22,204 nucleotides of DNA. It comes from Candidatus Accumulibacter vicinus. GTDB lineage: Bacteria; Pseudomonadota; Gammaproteobacteria; Burkholderiales; Rhodocyclaceae. Location: assembly GCA_002425405.1 (NCBI GenBank), contig DIME01000077.1, positions 1 to 22,204 on the forward strand, in the 5' to 3' direction. The position numbers and the translations under genes were made by a program. Shown in pieces: positions 7,399 through 14,895 of the stretch (its first letter is position 1; each line of letters begins with the position of its first letter). Below the pieces are notes generated by a model. That model was given only the letters and a program-made list of their open reading frames with translations, was not told where the DNA came from and searched no databases.

Positions 7399-9540
7399 AT
7401 GAAACGTCTCTGGCTGTTGTGCGCCATCCTGCTCGCAGCGTGGCTTTTTCCTGCCTTGGCCCATGCCCAACAGCTGACCATCGGCAATTACACAGTGGTC
7501 AGCAGCAAGCGACTCTCGCGGACCGAGTTCGAGTACGTCTATAAAGCCAGCGTCAGCAACATCGGCGAAGATGTCGTCAACGTCATCGGCACGCTCACCA
7601 GCGGTGCGGCCAACATGACCGTCATCGAGGGGACGCTATCGTTCGGCAACGTCGCTGCCGGTGCCACGGTGGCCAGCATCGATACCTTCACGGTACGCAT
7701 CGACCGCACGTCGACCGTTCCCGTCAGCGCCTTCCTCTGGAACATCAGTGCCGAGTCGGCGGCTCCGCTGCGCGCCCGCTTTAACGCGCTGCCCGCCGCG
7801 GGCGACGCACCGCTGCGGGTGACCTTTGTCCCGGATCCCATCACCGTCGCGGCGATCAATCTTTACGAGTGGGATCTCGACGCCGACGGCAGCTTCGAGA
7901 CAGGTGACACGGTTGGCCGAAATTTCAGTTTCACGTATGCCCAGCCGGGCAGCTATCCGGCCAAGCTGCGGGTGACCGATTCCAAGGGCCGTCAGGACAC
8001 CCAGACCGTAACGATCACCGTCGGCAACGCCCCCCCGGTCGTCACCGCCCAGGCGCAACCCAGCAATGGTCAGGTACCGCTCACCGTGAACTTCAGCGCC
8101 ACGGCCACCGACAACGAAGGCGTCGCTCGCTACGAGTGGGATTTCCAGGGCGACGGCGTGTACGATTACAGCTCGACGGCGAGCGGCAACACCTCCTTCA
8201 CCTATACCAGTGTCGGCGTTTTCACGCCGGTTTTGCGCGTTACCGATGGGCGGGGATTGGCAGTCACCTATTCGCTTCCGGCCACGACCGTACGGGCGGC
8301 CCCACCGGGATCGCCGACGGTCACCGCCACCGCCTCACCGGCGAGCGGCAACGCTCCCCTTAAGGTAACGCTGTCGGGTTCGGCTTCCGACCCGAGTGGG
8401 CATCCCTTCACGCGCTATGAATGGGATTTTCAGGACGACGGTGTCGTCGATGCCTCTGGTGCCAGTCCGGCACAGACCTTTACCTATGTCGCGGCGGGAA
8501 CCTATTTCCCACGCCTGCGCGCAATCACCGACGATGGCCGCACGGCCGAGGATGTCGTCCAGGTCAGCGTGCAGTCCAACGTCACGCTGCGCGTCTCGCC
8601 CGATACGATCGACCCGTCGCTGAGCGAGACCGCCACGATCACCACCACGCTCATCGCCCCGACCAAGGTGAGCCTGCTCATCGAAAAACGCGGTGGCGCG
8701 GGCATCGTCAGAACCTTGGTTCCGTTCGCCACCCGCACTGCCGGAACCTATGCTGACGCCTGGGACGGCAAGAACGACGCCGGCGTGGTGGTGCCGCAAG
8801 GCGACTACTACGCGGTGCTGGTGTATGAGTCGGGGGGAGTGAACAAACGTCTCGATCTCGCGCTGAGCACCGGCGGCGTGCAATACAATCCTCCGCGCAG
8901 CTACATTCCGGATCAATTCTCTCCGTTCGCCGGACAGCCGCTGACCATCGATTTCACGCTCAGCCGGGCCTCGGAGGTGACCGCCTTCATGGGCCAGTTC
9001 GAAGTTGACACCCGGCTCGTGACCTTCCTGCAGCGTGAGCCGATGGGTCGGGGCACGCACCGCATCGTCTGGAACGGCGAGAACGGGGATGGGCAACTGA
9101 TTCAACCGCCGATGATCGACTGGGGATGGGGCTACGTATTTCAGGACCAATTCCTGTTCGGCATCTGGGGTTACACCTTCCCCGACAACGCCATCTTCGT
9201 GCGTAGCGGTGTACAACTGAGCGACCTGCGCGCGGGACCTTCGATCCTCGACCCAACGGGTCTTGATTCCGCGGGACAACCAGAACGTAGCCGCATCACC
9301 TTCACGCTCAGCAAACCGGCGACGATCGAACTGGTCATCAACGACGCCACCAGCGGCAGCGTTCTCGGCCGACGGCAATACCCGAACCTCGCTGCGGGAA
9401 TCAACGAAATCCAGTGGGATGGCAAGGTCGGCAGCGGCGTGCTGGTCGCGCCAGGGCGCTATCGGCTTGGCGTCACCGCGATCGAGCCGAACGGCTTCAA
9501 GTCACTGACGCTCTATACCTTGCAGCGCGTCTACTACTGA
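7399..9540 (+). CDS. Exported multidomain protein: three PKD and three FlgD-Ig-like units
   Basis: The product is 713 residues. The start MKRLWLLC at 7399 follows AAGGGGAACG and gives a clear signal peptide ending ALAHA. An N-terminal beta domain with Asn/Thr/Val-rich sequence spans about residues 25-135. Three PKD-type Ig domains follow, marked by YEWD at about residues 156, 245 and 340, with TFTYxxxGTY-like endings. The C-terminal half has three FlgD-Ig-like units with hallmark WDGKNDAG (455), WNGENGDG (558) and WDGKVGSG (673) followed by PxGxY turns; the second unit carries an aromatic-rich insertion. Such domains occur in surface or secreted proteins and mediate protein-protein or protein-glycan contact. 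There is no visible anchor or sorting tail. It lies 14 bases before a small exported protein and close to the Rhs gene. Specific function is unknown. Confidence 0.8.
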   Translation: MKRLWLLCAILLAAWLFPALAHAQQLTIGNYTVVSSKRLSRTEFEYVYKASVSNIGEDVVNVIGTLTSGAANMTVIEGTLSFGNVAAGATVASIDTFTVRIDRTSTVPVSAFLWNISAESAAPLRARFNALPAAGDAPLRVTFVPDPITVAAINLYEWDLDADGSFETGDTVGRNFSFTYAQPGSYPAKLRVTDSKGRQDTQTVTITVGNAPPVVTAQAQPSNGQVPLTVNFSATATDNEGVARYEWDFQGDGVYDYSSTASGNTSFTYTSVGVFTPVLRVTDGRGLAVTYSLPATTVRAAPPGSPTVTATASPASGNAPLKVTLSGSASDPSGHPFTRYEWDFQDDGVVDASGASPAQTFTYVAAGTYFPRLRAITDDGRTAEDVVQVSVQSNVTLRVSPDTIDPSLSETATITTTLIAPTKVSLLIEKRGGAGIVRTLVPFATRTAGTYADAWDGKNDAGVVVPQGDYYAVLVYESGGVNKRLDLALSTGGVQYNPPRSYIPDQFSPFAGQPLTIDFTLSRASEVTAFMGQFEVDTRLVTFLQREPMGRGTHRIVWNGENGDGQLIQPPMIDWGWGYVFQDQFLFGIWGYTFPDNAIFVRSGVQLSDLRAGPSILDPTGLDSAGQPERSRITFTLSKPATIELVINDATSGSVLGRRQYPNLAAGINEIQWDGKVGSGVLVAPGRYRLGVTAIEPNGFKSLTLYTLQRVYY

Positions 9541-9554
9541 ACGGGGAAACTGCC

Positions 9555-9962
9555 ATGACTGTCAGAAACCGGTTCATTGCCGCCTCTCTCGCGGCACTCG
9601 CCCTGTTCGCGTGGACCAGCCCCGGCCACACCGCCGAGTTGACGCCGGAGGCTTATGTCCGGGCCGATATCGAAGCCCGTGAAGCCACCCTGGCCAGCAT
9701 GGAAGAGCGACTCGCCCTGCTGCAGGCCGGCGGCGGCAGCCGCGCCGAGATGGCCGCGCTCACCCGATCGCAAGCCGCGGTCGAATCCGCCTACCGCAAG
9801 TACGGCACGAGCGCTCGCGCGCACGGCGCCTACGCGGCGACCCACGCGCGGGATATCTCGGCCTGGCTCAAAGCCAATCCCGACGCGACGGCTCATTTGA
9901 TGGATCTCCGGACCCGCTTCCAGGGACTTTCCGGTGCCTTTGATTCGGTGCGAGGGAGGTAA
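9555..9962 (+). CDS. Small exported helical protein, unknown function
   Basis: The product is 135 residues. The start ATG at 9555, after GGGGAAA, gives a basic N-terminus (MTVRNR) and a signal peptide ending near GHTA. The mature part is almost wholly helical and charged (REATLASMEERLALLQ, RAEMAALTRSQAAVESAYRKY), with no cysteines and no membrane segment. I do not recognise a family. It sits 14 bases after the PKD/FlgD-Ig gene and 6 bases before the Rhs gene, whose ribosome-binding sequence lies in its last codons, so all three are probably co-transcribed. A periplasmic chaperone or adaptor for one of its large neighbours is possible, but only position suggests it. Confidence 0.7.
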   Translation: MTVRNRFIAASLAALALFAWTSPGHTAELTPEAYVRADIEAREATLASMEERLALLQAGGGSRAEMAALTRSQAAVESAYRKYGTSARAHGAYAATHARDISAWLKANPDATAHLMDLRTRFQGLSGAFDSVRGR

Positions 9963-9968
9963 AGCGCT

Positions 9969-12900
9969 ATGACCCATTTGCGTTGGCTGCGGATCGTTTT
10001 GCTTGGCTGGCTGCTTGGCCTCGCCGTTTCCTTGCCGAGTCATGCCTACCATTTCCCCTGGGACCAGGGGCACGACACCACCAACTGGAACAACCCGACG
10101 CCGCCTGGTCCGTGCCAGGGCCCGACGTGCACACCATGCAACAGCACGGGTTCGCCCGTCTACATACCGACCGGGCACTTCCTCTGGTCGGATACCGACA
10201 TCGTGCTCAAGGGGCGCCCATCGCTCGGCATCGTTCGCACGTACAATTCCCATGACCCGCGCGACGGTATGTTCGGCAATGGCTGGACCATCGGTGTTGA
10301 CGGCGGCCTGTATCTGGCCACGGACGGAATGAGCAGCAAGTACGTCCTGCGCGCCGCTGACGGCAAGCGTTACGACTACCCGAAGGCGACCGACGGCACG
10401 ATCACGGCGCCGGCCGGGCGCTTCGATCAGGTGGCACCGCAAACCGACGGTTCAGTGCACCTGATCAATCTCGACGGTAGCGGCAAGGTCTTCCGCAGCG
10501 ACGGCAAGCTCGCCATCGACGTCGACGCCAATGGTAATCGCATCATCTATACTTACGACGGCAGTGACCGGCTGAAGAGCCTCTCCGACGGCAACGGGCG
10601 GACACTCAACTTCAGCTACAACAGCGGCGGCCGTGTCAGTCATGTCACCGACCACGCCGGGCGCACCTGGCAGTACGACTACGATGGCGCCGGCAATCTC
10701 ACCACGGTGACCGATCCGCTGGGCGGCGTCCGCCGCTATGCGTACGCTGCCTACACAGCGACCGGCGATGGTCAGACCTACCAGCATCTCACGCAGGTCA
10801 CCGACCCCTCCGGCGTCATCGTCACGCAGGTCACTTACAGCGGCGAGCGCGTGCTGAGCTATACGGAAGGCGCCAACAGCTACCGCTATGTCTACGACAC
10901 GGGCAGGCGTCAGGTAGCGAAGACCGACAGCGTCGGCAGCCAGTGGCGCTACGTGTATGACGACAAGGGGCTGATTCCTGAAGAGTTCGATCCGCTCGGC
11001 AACCGGGTGGGGCGGACCTTCGACGACAATGGCCGGGAGATCCAGCGCGTCGATCAGGGAGGGCAGACCTGGCGGGCAACGTACGACACGCTCGGCCGCA
11101 CCCTCACGCGAACCAACCCGCTCGCGCAGACCACGCGCTTCGAATACGCCGGCAACAACCCGAACCCGAAGAAGATCATTTCGCCAACGGAGCGCATCAC
11201 GCAGATCGGCTACGACAGCAGGCTCAATCCGACCACGGTGACCGATCCCGCGGGCGCGATCACGCGCATGGAGTGGACGGCGCGTGGCGATCTGACCGCT
11301 TCAAGCGACCCCCTCGGCAATCGGACGACCCTCACGTACAACGCGATCGGTCTGCCGATGGCCCAAATCGATCCGCTCGGAAGGAGTACGGGCTTTGCCT
11401 ATGATGCGGTAGGCAATCTCACCCAGTTGACCAATCCCGCCGGCGAGGTCACCCGGTTGAACTACGATGCACTCGATCGAGCGACGCAAGTGACCGATGC
11501 GCTGGGCCAGGTGACCCGCTTTGCCTACGATGCCGCGGGCCGCCTCCTGAGTCTCACCGACCCGGCCGGACGAACGACCCAGTATGCCTACGATGCCTAT
11601 GGCCGGCTGGCGACCCGGACCGAACCCGACGGGCGCGTCCAACGCTCAGACTACCGCAGCGACAACCTGAGGTCGCAAACGGCACTGCCCGACGCCCGAA
11701 TCGTCAGCTACGGTTACGACGCGGCCAAGCGCCTGACCAGTGAGAACGCCGGTGGGGAGATCAACAGCTTTGGCTACGATGCGCGCGGCTTGCTGACCAG
11801 CGCTGGCAATGCCGCAGCGTCGCTGGCACGCAGCTTCGATGCCGCGGGGCGATTGACCCAGGAAACGATGCATGGTCAGGCGGTAGCGATCAGCCGCAGC
11901 GCGGAAGGCGAGCGCACACAGCTCAACGCTTTGGGCTCGGTGACGAATTACACGCTGGATGTGCGCGGCCTAGTGACGCGCATCGCCGTCGGCGGTGAGC
12001 CGTTCGACATCGCCTATGACGCCGCCGGCCGACGCACTCGCCTGGGCCTGCCCAATGGCTCGGTCGCGACTTACGGCTACGACGCGGCGAACCAGCTTAC
12101 GGCGCTCATCCACGGCGGCGCGTTCGCGGCGAATTACCGTCAGACCTTCGACCTGGCAGGCCGCATCACGCGGCTCACGGGCGACGGCGCCGACTGGAAC
12201 TACGGCTATGACGCACTCGGCCGGCTCGTCGCCGCCAACCACGGTAGCGACGCATTTGCCTATTCGTACGACGCGGTGGGCAACATCCTGGGCACGGGCC
12301 GTACGTACGACGCTGGCAATCGATTGACGCAGGATACCGATTTCAACTACAGCTATGACGCCAACGGCAATCTGATCAGCAAACAGCATCGTACGACCGG
12401 AGCCCGTTCGGTCTATACGTGGAATGCCAGAAACCAACTGGTCCGTCTGGAGCGTTTTCCGGATGCCACCGCCACGGTACCGAACAAGGTGCTGAGTTTC
12501 ACCTACGATCCTCTCGGACGTCGCGCTTCCAAGACGGAAGATGGCGTAAGCGAGCGCTATGTCTACGACGGCAGCGATCTCATCGGCGTGCTGGATTCAC
12601 TCCACAGCGTACAGCGCCGGTTTAGCTTCGGCACCGGGATTGATGAACCGCTGCGTATGGCGGGCAGCACAGGCGCACGTTACTTCCACGCCAATCACCT
12701 GGGATCGGTGATGGCGCTGAGCGCTTCGACGGGAGTGGTCAGCCAGTACAACTACGATCCCTACGGCAAGACGCGGCTTACAGGTGAAGCGGCTAACCCG
12801 TTCAGATATACCGGCCGCGAGCAGGATGCCGAAGACCTATATTACTACCGAGCCCGTTATTATAACCCGATGGTGAACCGCTTCCTGTCAGAAGATCCGA

Positions 12901-13352
12901 TCGGACTAACGGGGAGCGTTAATCTCTACCAGTACGCGAACGCTAATCCACTGAGCTTTTCTGATCCGTCGGGGCTAGTGAGCGCGGGTGAGGTCCTGGC
13001 GCAGATCGGTGCGGTCGGCCCAATCGACGCATATACCGCTAAGCAGCTCGCTGATCAGTCGCTCGCTGCAGCCCAGAAGTCTGGACTACCCGGACAGCAT
13101 AATGGACAAGCTGATGCGTACCGGCATTGTTTGTGGTCGTGTCTGATGGCCCAGAAGATTGGGGCTAAACAGGCTAGGGAAGTGGGGGACATCCACGAAA
13201 AGCATGGGGAGAACCCTCCGGGCGAGACCTGCATGGATCTGCACAACAACGCTCAAGGCCGCAACGCAGCGAGTGGGAAAGACTGCGCGGCCAGCTGCCG
13301 TAGCTTGCTGAGCGGGGGCAAGCTCATGAACTCTCCGTGCCAAATGCCTTAG
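9969..13352 (+). CDS. Rhs/YD-repeat polymorphic toxin with Sec signal and toxin-like C-terminus
   Basis: The product is 1127 residues. A classic signal peptide (about residues 1-26, ending SHA) is followed by a Cys cluster (Cys49, Cys54, Cys57), an RHS N-terminal module with TGHFLWSDTDI and LGIVRTYNS, and many YD repeats such as YDGAGNL and YDALGRL. The conserved core end is present: YNPMVNRFLSEDPIGL (DPIGL 976-980) and NLYQYANANPLSFSDPSGL (DPSGL 999-1003). The remaining 124 residues are variable and hold DAYRHCLW (1049-1056), HEKHGE (from 1076) and MDLHNN (1089-1094), a set of His/Asp/Asn motifs I associate with the DUF6973 type of toxin tail. Rhs proteins form a shell that encloses and releases the tail. 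No VgrG or PAAR partner is present, so delivery is probably Sec-based. The good GGGAGG site fixes the start. Confidence 0.88.
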   Translation: MTHLRWLRIVLLGWLLGLAVSLPSHAYHFPWDQGHDTTNWNNPTPPGPCQGPTCTPCNSTGSPVYIPTGHFLWSDTDIVLKGRPSLGIVRTYNSHDPRDGMFGNGWTIGVDGGLYLATDGMSSKYVLRAADGKRYDYPKATDGTITAPAGRFDQVAPQTDGSVHLINLDGSGKVFRSDGKLAIDVDANGNRIIYTYDGSDRLKSLSDGNGRTLNFSYNSGGRVSHVTDHAGRTWQYDYDGAGNLTTVTDPLGGVRRYAYAAYTATGDGQTYQHLTQVTDPSGVIVTQVTYSGERVLSYTEGANSYRYVYDTGRRQVAKTDSVGSQWRYVYDDKGLIPEEFDPLGNRVGRTFDDNGREIQRVDQGGQTWRATYDTLGRTLTRTNPLAQTTRFEYAGNNPNPKKIISPTERITQIGYDSRLNPTTVTDPAGAITRMEWTARGDLTASSDPLGNRTTLTYNAIGLPMAQIDPLGRSTGFAYDAVGNLTQLTNPAGEVTRLNYDALDRATQVTDALGQVTRFAYDAAGRLLSLTDPAGRTTQYAYDAYGRLATRTEPDGRVQRSDYRSDNLRSQTALPDARIVSYGYDAAKRLTSENAGGEINSFGYDARGLLTSAGNAAASLARSFDAAGRLTQETMHGQAVAISRSAEGERTQLNALGSVTNYTLDVRGLVTRIAVGGEPFDIAYDAAGRRTRLGLPNGSVATYGYDAANQLTALIHGGAFAANYRQTFDLAGRITRLTGDGADWNYGYDALGRLVAANHGSDAFAYSYDAVGNILGTGRTYDAGNRLTQDTDFNYSYDANGNLISKQHRTTGARSVYTWNARNQLVRLERFPDATATVPNKVLSFTYDPLGRRASKTEDGVSERYVYDGSDLIGVLDSLHSVQRRFSFGTGIDEPLRMAGSTGARYFHANHLGSVMALSASTGVVSQYNYDPYGKTRLTGEAANPFRYTGREQDAEDLYYYRARYYNPMVNRFLSEDPIGLTGSVNLYQYANANPLSFSDPSGLVSAGEVLAQIGAVGPIDAYTAKQLADQSLAAAQKSGLPGQHNGQADAYRHCLWSCLMAQKIGAKQAREVGDIHEKHGENPPGETCMDLHNNAQGRNAASGKDCAASCRSLLSGGKLMNSPCQMP

Positions 13353-13368
13353 AGTGGAGAGACGGGAT

Positions 13369-13746
13369 ATGACAAGGATCTCGGTTTGGTTGTGTAAATG
13401 GCTCGGGGTATTTACGCTGTTCGCAGCGCTATTCGGCGGGTGTACGGATGCGTCGGAAATCACTCTTGCGATAACCAACAACTCGGAGGTGCCCATCCAA
13501 AATCTGGTGGCCGGGTTTACCGGGGGTACTGCTCAGTTCGGGCCACTGAAGGTAGGTGATCGTCAGGAGACAAAAATCAAACCAACTGGTGAATCGCATA
13601 TCGAACTCGACATTTATCCTATTGGAGGAAAAGTTGAACGCAGAGTGATCGATACCTATTTCGAGCAAGGGTATCGGGGTAAGATTGAAATCACTTTGGG
13701 ATTAGGATTTGCTGTCGAGAAATCAGAACAACTGACTGTTCGATAG
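13369..13746 (+). CDS. Small lipoprotein, candidate immunity protein for the Rhs tail
   Basis: The product is 125 residues from ATG 13369, with GGAGA eight bases upstream; a GTG at 13354 would add five residues. The N-terminus (basic, then VFTLFAALFGGC) is a lipoprotein-type signal with Cys25. The rest is a small beta-rich domain (EITLAITNNSEVPIQNLVAG) with no family that I recognise. It begins 16 bases after the Rhs stop and, like the Rhs tail, is visibly richer in A and T than its neighbours. A short unrelated gene directly after an Rhs tail is normally the cognate immunity gene, and a lipoprotein would place it in the periplasm. Immunity is inference from position. Confidence 0.65.
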   Translation: MTRISVWLCKWLGVFTLFAALFGGCTDASEITLAITNNSEVPIQNLVAGFTGGTAQFGPLKVGDRQETKIKPTGESHIELDIYPIGGKVERRVIDTYFEQGYRGKIEITLGLGFAVEKSEQLTVR

Positions 13747-13843
13747 AGCAACTGCGATTATCCTGGCAGCCTCGTTCGGCGAAGTCACGCGTAATCTTAA
13801 TGTCCCGTGGTTGTCCTCGAATTTCTTCCTCGGCCAGTAGAAG

Positions 13844-13857
13844 AAGGAGTTGCTGTG
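13844..13857 (+). promoter_or_regulatory. Ribosome-binding site deciding a GTG start
   Basis: AAGGAG at 13844-13849 is followed by five bases and GTG at 13855. This favours 13855 over the in-frame GTG at 13807, which has no such sequence and would give an overlong, non-basic leader. I see no clear promoter or terminator in the 13747-13843 spacer. Confidence 0.6.
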
Positions 13858-14892
13858 TCGTCAAAGTTGTACGTTATTCGATCCTTTGGCCTAAGGGCCA
13901 CCTGGTTGACTACCCTCGCGGTTCTTGTCTTCGCCCTGCTCGTTGTCCCCACCGCCGCCGCAAGCGAAGTCGTGATCTATACCTCGGTCGACCAGGAGTT
14001 CGCCGAGCCGATCCTCAAGCAGTTCGAGAAGCAAAGCGGGATCAAGGTCAAGGCGGTGTTCGATGCCGAAGCCGCCAAGACCGTTGGCCTCGAACGCCGG
14101 CTGATCGCCGAGAAGGCCAGGCCCAAGGCCGACGTCTTCTGGAACTCCGAGTACCTGCGCACGCTGCGGCTCGGAGCCGAAGGCGTGTTGGCGCCGCAGC
14201 CACCGATTGCCCCGAGCATCCCTGCTGAATACCGGTCCAAGGACGCCCTATGGATCGGCTTTGGCGTGCGCGCCCGGGTGCTGATCGTCAATACCCAACT
14301 CGTCCCCGACAGCGCGACGCCATCGGCCCTCGCCGATCTCGCCGACCCGCGCTGGAAGGGCAAGGTCGCGATCGCCAAGCCCTATTTCGGCACCACCTCG
14401 ACCCATTTCGCGGCTTTGTATTCGCGCTGGGGAGAAGCGTCTTTCACCCAGTTCCTGCAGTCCCTCAAGGCCAACCAGATCGCGCTACTGCCCGGCAACG
14501 CCGACGTGCGCGACGCCGTCGCCGCGGGGCGTTTCGCGCTCGGACTCACCGACAGCGACGACGCACTCGGTGCCATTCAGGCCGGCAAGCCCGTGCGCAT
14601 GATCTTTCCCGACCAGGGCCGAGAGGGTGCCTTCGGCGTATTTCACACTGTGGCATTGGTCAAGGGCGGGCCGAATCCGCAGACGGCTTTGCGCCTGACG
14701 GAGTATCTGGCAAGCGAGACTACCGAGAGCGAGCTGATTCGCAGCGGCGCCGTGCAACTGCCGGTTCGCGCCAACATCGCCGCCGCGAGCGCCATCGGCC
14801 CAGGCAAACCCAAGATCTGGCATCTTGCCACTCCGGAGTTGATGCCGGCGCTCGCCGACAGCGCGCGGCTGATTCGCCTCCACCTGGAGTAG
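13855..14892 (+). CDS. ABC transporter substrate-binding protein, iron(III)-type family
   Basis: The product is 345 residues from GTG 13855. The signal peptide ends near PTAAA. The mature start VVIYTSVDQEFAEPILKQFE and the segment PKADVFWNSEYLRTL are characteristic of the FutA/AfuA-like cluster of periplasmic binding proteins. They continue with IGFGVRARVLIVNTQ, ADPRWKGKVAIAKPYFGTT and GLTDSDDALGAIQAGKPV. Family members bind iron(III), thiamine, 2-aminoethylphosphonate or other ligands. I cannot see the paired tyrosines that bind iron in FbpA, so the ligand is open. It starts a six-gene set and delivers substrate to the permease encoded immediately downstream. Its TAG stop is in the same frame as the permease, only three bases before that gene's assigned TTG start. 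Confidence 0.85.
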   Translation: MSSKLYVIRSFGLRATWLTTLAVLVFALLVVPTAAASEVVIYTSVDQEFAEPILKQFEKQSGIKVKAVFDAEAAKTVGLERRLIAEKARPKADVFWNSEYLRTLRLGAEGVLAPQPPIAPSIPAEYRSKDALWIGFGVRARVLIVNTQLVPDSATPSALADLADPRWKGKVAIAKPYFGTTSTHFAALYSRWGEASFTQFLQSLKANQIALLPGNADVRDAVAAGRFALGLTDSDDALGAIQAGKPVRMIFPDQGREGAFGVFHTVALVKGGPNPQTALRLTEYLASETTESELIRSGAVQLPVRANIAAASAIGPGKPKIWHLATPELMPALADSARLIRLHLE

Positions 14893-14895
14893 GAG

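Noticed and set aside
8335..9378. 347-codon minus-strand frame
   Set aside because: Opposite the PKD/FlgD-Ig gene and without family features.
10600..12400. Repeated short DNA words suggestive of a repeat array
   Set aside because: They encode degenerate YD repeats in frame, with variable spacing and no identical direct repeats, so not a CRISPR or satellite array.
9969..13352. Type VI secretion effector
   Set aside because: There is a Sec signal peptide and no PAAR, VgrG, Hcp or EagR chaperone gene in the window.
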